Shown one piece after another: positions 24,281-36,397 of a stretch of 64,000 nucleotides of DNA (position 1 is its first letter; each line of letters begins with the position of its first letter). The DNA is from Locusta migratoria (taxonomy: Eukaryota; Arthropoda; Insecta; Orthoptera; Acrididae), in the NCBI GenBank assembly GCA_026315105.1, contig CM048745.1, positions 287,737,747-287,801,746 on the forward strand, in the 5' to 3' direction. The notes under the pieces are model-generated. The model saw nothing but the letters and a program-made list of their open reading frames with translations. It did no database searches and was not told the DNA's origin. The position numbers and the translations under genes are program-made.

Positions 24281-24479
24281 AAATGTTCAAATTTCTGCAA
24301 ATCTATCGGACCAAACTGCGTGGTCATCAGTCCATAGCTTACAAACTACTTAAACTAAAGTAAACTAACCTAAGGACAACACACACACCCATGCACCAGG
24401 GAGGACTCGAACCTCCACGGCGAGCAACCGCGCGCTCCGCAGCGAGACGCTTTAGACCGCTCGGCTACTCCACTGCGGC
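24281..24479 (-). repeat. tRNA-headed SINE (third type), 12-bp TSD with one mismatch
   Basis: Minus strand head: CCGCAGTGGAGTAGCCGAGC (A box) and B box GGTTCGAGTCC; tail with GGACTGATGACCACGCAGTTTGG. Flanks AGTACTACAGCA (24,269-24,280) and AGTACAACAGCA (24,480-24,491). The same type occurs at 34.3, 37.5 and 60.2 kb. Confidence 0.9.
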
Positions 24480-24491
24480 AGTACAACAGCA

Positions 24492-25461
24492 CTTTAGTTA
24501 TTAAGCGATGAGTTGAAACTGAGCCACATTTAAGGAAGATTGGATAAATAGGAAAAGGACAGGAATTTAGAATAGGAACAGTTCAACACTTATATTCCGC
24601 GCGTGGCTGCCGTTTTAAAAATGCTACAAGTCAAAGTTGCCAAAGTATTTATTTGAAAATTTTATTTAATAACCATTCCAAAGAGTGCGATAAGGAGAAA
24701 AAATGTGGCTCATCAAAAATTCTACCTTTTAACTTTTATCTAGGCTACTTCAGGCCAGGAAACGACTGTGAAATTTATTTTAAGCAATGGCATTCCTATC
24801 TAAAATTTTAACAAACTTCTTTTTATAAGGCCAAGTTTAATTTGTAGAAGTATTATTTATCTCGACTGACCAACGGTTCGTGAACGATGTTATTTTTCCC
24901 TATAGTCAGGTTCTTCTCGGGGACGAGTGTTCATTTTTCGCATGACTGACCAACAGAAAAAGTTGGATATTTAATGCATCCACGTTGCTAATCTAAAAGA
25001 AAGAACAAAAATTCATCATTGTAAGTCTGTAGATACTGATCATAAATCTTGATTAAAGGAATTTGCCAAGTTTAACATTTGATGTTCTTCCTTAAGATTA
25101 GTTTAATGAGCTATCGGAATCGGAGGTAATTTATTTCCTTCGTACAGTTACACAGATTTAAAATTTTGTTTCGAACAGTCTAGGAAAAGTCGCCAGTTGT
25201 TTTGTTGGTATTCTAGGAGACCCACTAATTGAAAGGTCGGAAATATCAATATACGATATCGTTCGTCTCGTTAAAGTATAGAACAATCTCATTGTCACTA
25301 AGACAAAGACACTAGACCGTATTGAGTCACATACCATATCGAGTACTTACTTTACTTAAAAAAGAATGCTTACGAGGCTAGGGCTGTAATGATAAATACT
25401 TGTATGATCTGGTTCTTGAGAATTGCTCCATATACGAGACGATGATGCTTCGTGGCCTACG

Positions 25462-25493
<32 letters not shown>

Positions 25494-26315
25494 AGTTTTT
25501 CTTTCGTGTGATAAACATGAATGCTTCTCGGCTGGTGCAACAGCTATCAGAAACTATCAGTAGCAAAGACTTTATAGGCTCTTAACGTAAGAAATTTCAA
25601 CGTACCGAGCAGAAACGACTACTGCTTGTGGCGAACGAGTATTTGCTCTACTTCATAACGCTCTCGCTAGTAGCCTCGCCCCGGCGATATCTCACATTTA
25701 TTTGTGCTACCTATCGTCGTTGAACAGCCACGCAATTTAAAAATAATTATTATAGCGCCGGGTGGGACCGATGCTTTAGAGAAGCGAGTTATCGTACGTG
25801 AGGAAAAACAAAATCAGAGGAAAACCTACACCGCCTTGTAGAACACGTTAAGATACGTTTCCGAACACGAAGCAGTAGCTGTTCGAGGTAGCTCTTAAAT
25901 GATATGAACTTGCCAAGCTTATGCTACAGTTCGAGGAGAAAATGAAACGAGAGCAAAAGGTGCGCTGCGCGGAACTTGTTGGAATAATTCTGTTCGCGTA
26001 GAACTTGCAGCGTACATTGGCGCTTAAATTGCAAATCAGACGTTAACTGGTGTCACCGAAACCTGATACCGTCGCACGCGCCCGCGGTGCTCCGACGCAA
26101 TAAAATCCCGGATGTACGAGACTCCCCTGTGTAACTCCGCAGCGACACAACAGTTGCAGTGGCTTCGTTCATAATATTTATTACGCAAGTCGCATTTAAA
26201 ACAAGACGAGATGCCATCAAAAGTATAACTAGAGTCTTTTCCATACACTGAATGCATTTATACAGTTACTAACTACACCTAGCCATGCTTCACTGTGTCT
26301 CAGTCTTATATGAAA
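24492..26315. other. Intergenic; holds a 31-bp poly(A) run
   Basis: No gene recognised. An A run at about 25,461-25,491 could be the tail of an unrecognised retroposed sequence. 25,630-26,100 is somewhat richer in CG dinucleotides but shows no repeat or coding pattern I know. Confidence 0.4.
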
Positions 26316-27369
26316 CTAGCTGAACCCCCGCTGCTTCGCATGCGTTGTCTGGTTGGTCTGCACCAGTTGTTTCTTTTTAATCCTGATGAAGAATCCATTT
26401 CTTAAGTTTCGTAGTTGTCGCTTGAAATTTGAGTTAACAGCACCATATTTTCGGAAATCAATTTTTGCATCTCGTATTTCACCCCCTTATTGGTCGAATT
26501 TCCAAAAATACCGAAACACGTGTCTTTTAAATTCGAACCCCGAATCCAAATCCGAAAAAATGTAGTTCTAACTTCAAAATTGCCTAAATAGCAACAGATT
26601 TTCGAAAAACATTCCCTCTCCAATTTAACCCCCTTATATTTATAACGGACAATACAAATACCAATTTTTGCAGGTATAGCTTCAAAATTGCCTTGACAAC
26701 ATAGGGTTTTCGAAAAGAATTTTTGATCCCCTCTTTTACCCCCTTAGTGTTTGAATTTCCAAAACTACCGAAACACGTATTTTTTAACGTCTAACCAACT
26801 ATACAAATATCAATTTTTGCAGCTCGAGCTTCAAAATTGTATCAATAGCAACATGTTTTCAAAAAGAAATTTCGATCCTCTATTTAACCCTCTTACTTGT
26901 TGAATTTCCAAAAATACTAAAAATCGTGGATTTTTAATTCTGACCAAGATTCCATATCCGAAGTTTCGTAGTTTTAGCTTAAAATTTGAGTTAACAGCAA
27001 CATATTTTTGAAAATCAATTTTTTGCGTTACCTATTTTACCCCTTTATTTGTCGAATTTCAAAAAATACCGAAACACGTGTCTTTTGAATTCCAACCTTG
27101 AATTAAAATCCGAAATTTTGTAGTTCTAGCTTCAAAATTGCCTAAATAGCTACGTATTTTCAAAAAACGTTTCATCCCCTATTTCACCCCCTTACGGACG
27201 GAATATCGAAAAATCGCTTCTTAAATGACGCCTACAGAGTAAGATCAACACCGTCCACAAATTTCAAGTTTCTATCTTCAGTCGTTCGGGCTGGGCGATG
27301 ATGAGTCAGTCAGTCAGTCAATCAGTCAGTCAGTCAGTCAATCGGGACACTTCCTTTTATATATAGAGA
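26316..27369 (-). mobile_element. Helitron-like non-autonomous element with an internal ~150-bp array
   Basis: On the minus strand it begins TCTCTATATATAAAAGGA (after an A) and ends in CAGCTAG followed by T, with a GC-rich stem-loop-like stretch (CGCATGCGAAGCAGCGGG) just before: the TC...CTAG-T layout of Helitron-like elements. Between, about six diverged units of roughly 150 bp repeat, recognised by GAATTTCCAAAAATACCGAA at 26,495, 26,752, 26,901, 27,053 and 27,200 (one unit lacks it). A (CAGT)n run lies at 27,305-27,345. No Rep/helicase gene, so it depends on another element. A second copy lies at 53,162-54,050. Confidence 0.65.
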
Positions 27370-27705
27370 TGAACGGGAAACTAAATGGAAGAATTATTGT
27401 GAACTTTCACGCACCAATCAAATCAATAACCCGCTGTCACTTCATGTGCTGTGTACAATGAAGGGAAAGTCAGTAAAACATTTTTTTCTTTTTTTTTTTT
27501 CAGAAAAATATTTCTTGTAAAACCAGTAATTTATTTTGTCCTTTTTCCGCATAAACGTAAAGATCAAACCGTTTACCGTCTCTGGAGCATGTGTATTTAT
27601 AATTGCCTTTTAGAACAGCTATTGTTTTATACATCCGTCAGTGTCCTCGCTATAACGACCTCTTCAATAAAACAAATAAAAACAAATCATTTAATAGACT
27701 AGTCA

Positions 27706-27848
<143 letters not shown>

Positions 27849-27850
<2 letters not shown>

Positions 27851-29970
27851 GAGTCACCTAACATTACCGCTGGATATATTTCGTAAACCACATCAAATAC
27901 TGACGAACCGATTCCACAGACCGAACGTGAGGAGAGGGGCTAGTGTAACTGGTTAATACAAACCATAAAAAAATTCACGGAAGTATGTTTTTCAACACAA
28001 ACCTACGTTTTTTTTAATGGAACCCCGTTAGTTTTTATAGCACATCTGAACATAGAAACAAACAAGTAATCAGTGCCCTTTTGTTGCATAGTAAAATGTT
28101 AATTACATCCGGAGATATTGTAACCTAAAGTTGACGCTTGAGTACCACTCCTCCGATGTTCGATCGTGTGTATCGGAGAACACCGAATTAACTAGGGATC
28201 CAAAGGGAACGGTGATGTATTTAGGTAAAGAAGAGACTAGAACAGCACATTACGTCCACATGCTAACACCTTTATTGGTCTTTTTCACTGAGGCACATGT
28301 ACATTACCATGAGGGGTGAGGTACACGTACACACGTGGTTTCCGTTTTCAATTACGGAGTGGAATAGTGTGTGTCCCGACATGTCAGGCAAATAGATGTT
28401 CAAAGTGGTGGCCATAATTTGCTGCATACAATTGCAATCTAAGGCGTAATGAATGTCGTACACGCCGCAGTACATCTGGCGTAATGTCGCCGCAGGCTGC
28501 CACAATACGTTGTTCCATATCCTCTGGGGTTGTAGGCACATCACGGTACACATTATCCTTTAACGTACCCCAACAGAAAGAAGTCCAGAGGTGTAAGATC
28601 AGGAGAACGGGCTGGCCAATTTATGCGTCCTCCACGTCCTATGAAACGCCCGTCGAACATCCTGTCAAGGGTCAACCTAGTGTTAATTGCGGAATGTGCA
28701 GGTGCACCATCATGCTAATACCACATACGTCGACGCGTTTCCAGTGGGACATTTTCGAGCAACGTTGGTAGATCATTCTGTAGAAACGCGATGTATGTTG
28801 CAGCTGTTTGGGCCCCAGCAATGAAGTGAGGAACAAAGAGGTGGTCGCCAATGATTCCGCACCATACATTTACAGTCCACGGTTGCTGTCGCTCTACCTG
28901 TCGGAGCCAGCGAGGATTGTCCACGGACCAGTAATGCATGTTCCGTAGATTTTCTGCCCCGTGGTTTGTAAAACCCGCTTCTTCGGTAAACAGGTAGAAC
29001 TGCAACTCATTCTCTGTGAATGCTCATTGACAGAACTGCACTCGATGATTAAAGTCATCACCATGTAATTGCTGATGTAGCGACACATGAAACGGGTGAA
29101 AGCGGTGACGATGCAGTAAGCGCATGACACTACTTTGACTCAGTCCACCGGCTTTCGCAATGTCGCGTGTATTCCTGTGTGGGTTCACGGCAACAGCAGC
29201 TAACACACACCAACTGCACCCGCTTCTCCTGTGACGGGCCTGTTACGGATCCGTTTGCGTGCTACGACCATACCTGTTGCATACAGTTGGCGGTAATTGT
29301 TTTGAAATGTGCGGCACGTTGGATGCTCTCTGTCCGGGTACCGTTCTGCATACACCCTGCAGACTTCAGCTGCATTTTGTCGACTCTCGCCACAGATGAG
29401 TATCATCTCCGCCTTTTCAGAGTTCGAATACACCATAGTCACAGTTCCTACAACACTACACTATCACAGACGTCTGGTAACACAGTGTACTACAGTTAGT
29501 CTGCGTGCAAAGACGAATGCAGAATAACAATAGCAGCAAGCGCTACATGCGGACACTGCGACAGCTAGACCAAACCACAACAGTGCACTACAGCCACATT
29601 CGTAAACATGGTCGTCCTCGTAAACATGTCCCTGCAGATGCTGCTCGCCACAAGTGAACGCAAGTGAACGTCGGAGGTTTCAAGCGTCAACTTTAGGTTA
29701 CAATATCTACGGATGTAATTAACATTTTACAATGCAACAAACGGCACTGATTACGTATTTGTTTATATGTTCAGATGTGCAAACAAAAATAAACGGGGCT
29801 CCATTTATAAAAAACGTAGGTGTTAAATAACATACTTCCGTGCATTTTTTTATGGTTTGTATTAACCAATTACACTAGCCCCTCTCCTCAGTTCGGTCTG
29901 TGGAATCGGTTCGTCAGTATTTGATGTGGTTTACGAAATATATCCAGCGGTAATGTTAGGTGACTCACCC
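27849..29970 (-). mobile_element. Tc1/mariner-superfamily (IS630-like) element with ~290-bp inverted repeats
   Basis: Left arm 27,849-28,138 and right arm 29,679-29,970 are inverted copies (outer end GGGTGAGTCACCTAACATTA type; inner end at AAGTTGACGCTTG). Between them the minus strand encodes a transposase in pieces. First comes an N-terminal domain starting MTMVYSNSEKAEMIL (29,442 down), then a second helical segment with NTRDIAKAGGLSQSSVMR. The catalytic core (29,005 down) has FTEEAGFTNHG, LRNMHYWSVDNPRWLRQ and VWCGIIGD. Then DGAPAHS and SPDLTPLDFF follow, reaching about 28,550. It would cut and paste the element. The first catalytic residue is Glu (usual FTDEA), and frameshifts and stops break the frame, so this copy is dead. 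The N-terminal part resembles the insect domain I remember as DUF4817. Confidence 0.85.
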
Positions 29971-29971
29971 T

Positions 29972-30562
29972 GTATATATAGTGAATATAAATTCGCACAC
30001 TCGGGCTTCGCAGCACGATTCCTCATCTGCCAACAATGAAAAATGTCTCCCACAAAATTTCATCCTTCGCATATTTCCGCCAGTAAATGGACGTCAAAGA
30101 CTGAGAGGGCTGTGTGTTCCATACGTCAGTGTGTTTCATAATTACACCAACAAACTGGTAAGGGATGCATTAGGCGTCTTGAGGAACAAAATGAGCATGG
30201 AAACCCATGCCCGGAAACGCCATTCAACGTCGCTACGAAGAGTCCAAGTTACAGGCACCAGCTCCTGCCGCTAGACATCCCCTCCAACAACTTCGATGCT
30301 CTGACGTTTCCATGCAAGGGTTTCTATGCTCACTTTATTCTACAAGACACCTCCCACATTCCCTAGAAGTTTGTTGGTGTAGTAGTGTAATTCTGAAACA
30401 CTCTGACGTATGGGACATACACCCATCTCAGTCTTCGACGTCCATTTACTGCCAGAAATATGCGCAGGACGAAATTTTGTGAGAGAGATTTTTTTTATTG
30501 CTAGCATGTGAGGAATCGCGCTGCGAAGCCCGAGTGCGCAAATTTAGATTCACCCTGTGTGT
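29972..30562. mobile_element. Foldback element, nearly all inverted repeat
   Basis: Reading in from each side gives the same sequence: GTGAATATAAATTCGCACTCGGGCTTCGC-like outer ends, then CCAGTAAATGGACGTC, CATACGTCAG.GTGTTTC, ACACCAACAAAC. The arms, about 290 bp each, meet near 30,270 with small differences. The right end is CACCCTGTGTG; the left end fuses with the previous element's CACCCTGTATATATA. No coding capacity. It is likely mobilised by an IS630/Tc1-type transposase. Confidence 0.8.
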
Positions 30563-31738
30563 GACTGCACTTGTGACTAAAAATTGACCAAAATTGTCTG
30601 TGTTAGAGTAAGAATAAATATTGTGATTTATCAGCGTAGCATTGACTGATAGTGAAATGTATAGCCCTGTTAATACGCCTAATTAGCCAGAATATCTGTC
30701 TGACTGATGACTTAAAGTGACAGAATGACGTGTACAGATATGACACGAAGTACAATTACGTGGACTAAGTAGAAATACGTTAATTATGTAAATATCAAGT
30801 TTGATTATAACTGCAAAAACAAAATAAGTATAATTTCTTGTGTGACTTTACTAATGATTGTTGTGTATCTAAACTCGTACTGAGATCAAGAGTTAATTTC
30901 ATTCACTGACATATTGTGTTGTAAATAAGTTGTCTAATTAATTTGAGTGTTTCGAGCGCTTTCCGCAATTGACAAGAAAAAAATGATAGCTATCTGACAG
31001 AATAATACGTTTCGTTATAATAGCAAAATGAAAAGTCCGAGAATAAGTAGCGAGTCAAAAACTGTGAAACAAATAATCTCACAAGTAAGCGGTCTTTCCT
31101 ATTCATGATGTCAAAAAGATTTAAATTTAATTTCACGCATATACGTTGAAAGTGAGAAAAGTTGCTTACTCTTGAACATGAATTTAAGTAGGAACCATTC
31201 TGTGAAATCAAGGAAAAGCTCTGTCTAATTGTAATTGTCGAGTATTGGTTGTTTGCATACCATGATGCATCAGTAACGTGCTTCCTGCATTACATTGATC
31301 CTACCAGTTCTGCTCAAAAATTAAGATCAAATAAGTTGTAAAAAGATGTGTCTAAATTCATGTGCAAATTGGACAGAATAATTCCAAAGTTGCTAAGAAG
31401 CATTGTCTAAGCGCAACAAAGAAGAGTAATTCTATTAGTTTTGAATAAGTTTTATTCAAAAGGTCATCTTTTTAAATTCACGCTGAATATCCTGTAATTG
31501 CGTGAATCGACTAACACTACTTAACGATGCATAGTTCAGTAAAGGATTCAGAAAAAAACATACCTTTCTCGAGTGTAAGCAAAACAATTCATAAATTCTC
31601 ATCAATAAAAATTTCAAGCCATTCAAAGTCATGAATCCTCCTTTTCTGCCAAAGAAATATAAGCAAATAGAATGCTTTTACAATCATACTGCTCGCCAAG
31701 CTGCTCATTCAGACAACCAAAACTGTACTCTCTGACGA

Positions 31739-31780
<42 letters not shown>

Positions 31781-32200
31781 TTACTACTACTACTACTACT
31801 ACTATTCACTGCTACGAACAAATAATGAAAGATTTTCGGAAGGCAAGGGAGAAAATATCGGTAGATTGGAAGGTAGATCAGTATTTATCCAAACACTAAA
31901 AGTAAATCCAACCCTATGTCATAAGTAATACTATAAAAATTGTACAAATTTTGTTCACTATCTTTAGTGTATTTAGTGCCGTAATTAGTTCTGGTACATG
32001 TCATTACTATAAATAACGCAAATTTATCAACATATAATTATTTCTGAGTTGAGCTGTTTAATGTTAACTGTCCTCATTATCACTGTCCTATTTCTTTGAG
32101 ACATACACATAAAATTCACTTTTTGACATTTTGCTGGTTAGTGTGTTACTTATTTGGTTATCAAAGCGGTTTATTTTACATGTGCTTTGCAAGGGCATCT
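30563..32200. other. AT-rich intergenic with a microsatellite
   Basis: No gene recognised. (CA)n of about 40 bp at 31,739-31,778 runs into (ACT)n of about 25 bp at 31,779-31,804. Otherwise nothing stands out. Confidence 0.5.
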
Positions 32201-33024
32201 TTACTGCAATTTTTTGGTCAGAGGCCTTTCACACGAGGAGTATGAAGGAAGAACTAGAGTTGAAACATATCACGCGGAAAAACTAAACGATGAAAAAACG
32301 AACACCAAGTACAACTTAACAACAGTTTTGAAGCAGTGAAATGGAGGGAAACGAAGACCTTGAACTATTATGGAAACATCCATAACTCAGTCATGGAAAT
32401 GGCAAAAGAAACAATTATGGGAAACACAGTGAGGAAGAAGGTTTTTATATGGAAAGTAGTGCGCAGAGGTCCTAGGACGGAGAAAGGAAGCCAGAAGCAA
32501 GTGGCTGAAGAAGGGCAAAGCACAGTTTTAGGAGGTTCGAAAGACTACGCGAGCAACAGCGAGAAGAGCAAAGATGAAATATATCATCGATGAAGCAGGC
32601 TCCATAGGACAAAACATGAGGGAAATGTTTCAGATGGTGAAGTGCCTTAGCAAACGTCACCAGGTTAAGCACAAATTTATCAAAGATTTCCATGACATCA
32701 TCCTGACGAGGGATAGAGATATAGCTGAGAGATGGAAAGAGTATTTTCGATAGCTTTTAAATTGTGATGAACCCAAACTGCAGTTTGATCTCCAGTCCAC
32801 AATTACAGCCGATGCAGATTAATCCTCACCTACCCTGGATGAGATCAAAACCAGAATCAAGCACCTTAAGAAGAATAAGAGTCCAGGTGAAGATGGAATA
32901 CAGGCTGAAATGATCCTGGTAGGAGGAGAGAAACTTGCAGAGAGAATACACTGACTGATACAAGCAATAGGGAGCAAGAAAAACTACCAGCAAAATGGAA
33001 AACAGCTCCGATCTGTCCAGTCCA

Positions 33025-33227
33025 GCCGGCCGCGGTGGCCGAGGGGACTGTGGAGCTCCAGTCACGGTCTGCACGGCCACTACGGTCGGGGGTTCGAATC
33101 CCCCTTCGGGCATGGATATTTGTGCCGTCCTTGCTGTTAGTTAGTTCGTAAGTAGTTTGTAAGTTTAGGGACTGATGACCCCGTAGTTAAGTCCCATAAG
33201 CTATACAAACATTTGAATATTTTTTTT
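33025..33227 (+). repeat. tRNA-headed SINE, 11-bp TSD, inside the LINE
   Basis: Head GCCGGCCGCGGTGGCCGAGG, B box GGTTCGAATCC, common tail. TGTCCAGTCCA is present at 33,014-33,024 and 33,228-33,238. Removing the SINE and one duplication restores the LINE reading IC-PVHKKGD. Confidence 0.95.
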
Positions 33228-34396
33228 TGTCCAGTCCATAAGAAGGGCGACAAGCCAAAATGTGACAAGTATCAAGAAATCGCCCTGCTTAACGTCTGCT
33301 ATAAGATCCTGTCCAATTGCCTCACGCATATAATTCAGGCAGTGGCAGTATCGGTAATTGGGGAATACCATGGAGATGTCCTGCCAGGGCGGTCAACAGT
33401 AGATCACATCTTCACTCTCAGGCAGCTCACTAAAAAACTGGGTGAATATGTACAGAAATGTATATTTTACTTGTAGATTTCAAGGCTTATGATTGCACGC
33501 ACTACAAGAGCCTGACTGTTTAAGGGAGTTTGGGATGGCAGAGAAACTTATTAATCTGATAAAGATGTGTCTGAGCGAAGCACAAGCTAAGGTGAAAATA
33601 GGAAATCGTGTAAGTGAGGAATTTGAAACTGTGGCAGACAAGGAGATGGCCTGTCTCCTATTCTGTTCAGTTTCACCCTCGAAAAGAACGTACATGAGGT
33701 TTTCCAAATGAACGAAGGGATTGAAGAGACTGGCATACTTTGCCTATTCAAACTATGTGTCTCCTCTCTAGGACTGAAGAAGAGTTGAAACAAATGACCA
33801 GAGCACTAAAGGAGGCCGCTAGCAAATTTGGGTTATGCATAATCGAAGCCAAGACGGAGTACCTTGTATTGGCGCGTGGGCAGACTGTCGGACGTCTACA
33901 TTCGCTGCTTGTGGAAGACCACCGCTACAAGAGAGTGCGTGAATTTAAATACCTGGGGACACTTTTCACAGAGAACTCGTCATGTGATGCAGAGATTATT
34001 GCCAGAATTCAAGCTGCTGGACACCGATCTTACCACCGCCCAGCGCAACTGCTTCTCTCCAGATGTCTTTCCAGACAGTTCAAGATCATACTGTACAAAA
34101 CCCTTATCCAGCCTATTGTTCTATGTGGCTGTGAGACATGGAGTATCCGAAAACCGGATTTTCACAAGCTCCTCGTTGTTGGGAGAAAGGTCTTCGGTAC
34201 GGTTTTGGATACGAAACACAGGGGAATGGTGGATCAGGCACAACTAAGAGGTTGAAGAATTATACCAACAGCTCAGCATAGCAGGAACCATCACATCCAA
34301 AATGTTCAAATGTTTGTAAATCTATCGGACCAAACTGCCTAGTCATCAGTCCGTAGCTTACAAACTACTTAAACTAAGGTAAACTAACCTAAGGAC

Positions 34397-34440
<44 letters not shown>

Positions 34441-35190
34441 CCCCAGGGAGGACTCGAACCACCAACGGCGAACAACCGTGCGCTCCGCAGCGAGGCTCCT
34501 TAGACTGCGTTTATAGATAGCGGTGCCTCCGCGACGGGGCAACCGCTGTGATTTGGCGGAGGCACCGCTCCAACTTTAACAGCACGCGGGGCCCTGTTCC
34601 TGCCTGGTGGGGGCAAACAGTGGTGCCACCTGTTTTGTCTGTCACTGAGAGCTCGCCTTCCGCGATGGACCCTGCAGTACTGTACTACGTTTACCTTGTT
34701 GGAAAAGAGAAGAAATGTAAAACGAGGATCAACAGCTCTAGACACATTGATGGTGTGTTCCGAAATTTATACGGAAAATTGAGGGAGGATAATGATAAAT
34801 TCTTTAATTCTCATCGAATGTCAACCAAATCCTTTGATGAGCTGTCGCTGAAAGTTCGCAGTATATCTGTGAACCAAAAATTATTTCAGGGTCTGTGCTT
34901 TTCTACAGAGGAGATGCTATCTTTAACTCTCAGGTAAGACAGTAAGAATTATTCAGGCTAGGGGGTTGGCAAATTGCGCCCGCTGAGGCATTTTGAAGGG
35001 TCTAAACTGTTTCTCCCTTAATATTCTGAATAAATGATTATAGGATTTACATGTAAATCTGCAATGCTCACGGAACTATGAATGAACAATTACATCGAAA
35101 ATTTAAGAATATATCTTATTAACAAAAAGCTGTTATCCTAATAAATCAGAAATGCCAACATCGCGGTTTTTTAAGGTCTTTATTTACAAT

Positions 35191-35230
35191 AGACGACCGG
35201 TTTTGATGTTCATTGACATCATCTTTTGGT
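35191..35230 (-). ncRNA. Hammerhead-like motif, degenerate, inside the Harbinger element
   Basis: Minus strand: AAGATGA (degenerate box), an extra T, a stem-loop GT-CAATGA-AC within GATGT/ACATC, AAAA in place of GAAA, then ACCGGT, C, GTC. Box and GAAA positions are mutated; layout as at 41.6 kb. Confidence 0.3.
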
Positions 35231-35604
35231 TTCTGCACAAAGTTACAACATTATTGCATATTGTAGCGAGTTGACGACCCACCAATAGTACCCAACATAT
35301 TGCATAGTTCAATCCAATTCCTCTTCTTCATATCTCTGTCTTTAAACGTTTCAGATTCCGAATCCCAAAACATGGTCGTAATTTGATTTCGTCGATGAAT
35401 GGTTCTGTATGAACATTTTGGCCACAGGTCACTTTTTCAAGTAGTCGGCCCTCGCAGTAGCAGTGTGCACTCAGCACTGTCACTAGCGGAGCAGCTGCGC
35501 TGCATCTGGCAGGGCGGCACAGTTGACGGCACTGCCGTATGGCACCGAGCAGCCCCATTAGCCGCCGTGTAAAGAGACGCCGCACCACCGCGGCGGTTTG
35601 GAAG

Positions 35605-36397
35605 TTGGGTTGCCAGATCTGCGGGCGCCGCCCGGAGTGCCCGGGTTTGGAATGAATTCTCCGGGTCTACGGGCCAATGACTCTCATCTCCGGGCTTGAA
35701 TGTAACCTTCATCATATCTTTTTTTTCCGACGCTTTTTAAGTACTAAGCTCATGTAGCGACGATCTACATCGAACTTAACGTAACTTAAACTAAGGACGA
35801 ACGCAACATCCATGCCGTAGGGGGGGGGGGGATTCGAACCTCTGACGGGAGCAGCCTCGCGCACCGTGGCAAGGCGCCTCAGTGCGCTGGGCCATTCCCG
35901 GCCGGCTCCTCTCTAGTAATTATGAATAACTTTATATAAATGTCAATTTCTTATTGCAACAAAACGCTACTTTTCTGTTCTTCCTGTGAAAACTTTTCAT
36001 TGTTGCGTCGGTAGTAATCGGCTAGCGCATTATTAAGCAAACACTGTTGCGGCAACGTGTCAACTGGCGACGTCTATTATTTGTGTTTGTTCGTTCATTG
36101 TTTATTATCAGTTTACCGGCAATTTTTGGAATACTCGGATCGTGTGAGAACAGACAAGCTTACATTAACTCAGATTAGTGAGTAATGACAGTGAAACGAA
36201 GAGACGATATCTAAGTTCGTTCCGTGAAGAATGGTTGCAAAAAGAAAATTATAAAGAGTGGCTACAAAAAGTCGATACTGATCAGTGTATGAGTTGGTCG
36301 CAGTTGGGGGGGGGGGCGGTGAGTCATTGGCCAAGGGGTAGGGGGGGGGGGCACGTCTAGTCTCCGGGCCTGCCTCGAGTTCAATCTGGCAACCCTA
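35605..36397 (+). mobile_element. hAT-like element, 8-bp TSD, inside the Harbinger element
   Basis: Flanked by identical TTTGGAAG at 35,597-35,604 and 36,398-36,405, the 8-bp duplication typical of hAT insertions. Ends are inverted: TTGGGTTGCCAGAT at left, and TAGGGTTGCCAGAT reading in from the right. A plus-strand ORF at 36,178-36,360 starts MSNDSETKRRYLSSFREEW and continues YKEWLQKVDTDQC. It resembles the start of the BED-type zinc finger that opens many hAT transposases, then breaks down in G-runs. No catalytic domain, so it is a deletion derivative. It carries a SINE at about 35,735-35,907. Confidence 0.75.
35735..35907 (-). repeat. tRNA-headed SINE inside the hAT element
   Basis: Minus strand head GCCGGCCGGGAATGGCCCAG with B box GGTTCGAATCC (beside a G/C run at 35,820-35,832), then a shortened tail (TTAGTTTAAGTTACGTTAAG). 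Duplication not identified. It is the innermost insertion of the nest. Confidence 0.75.
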
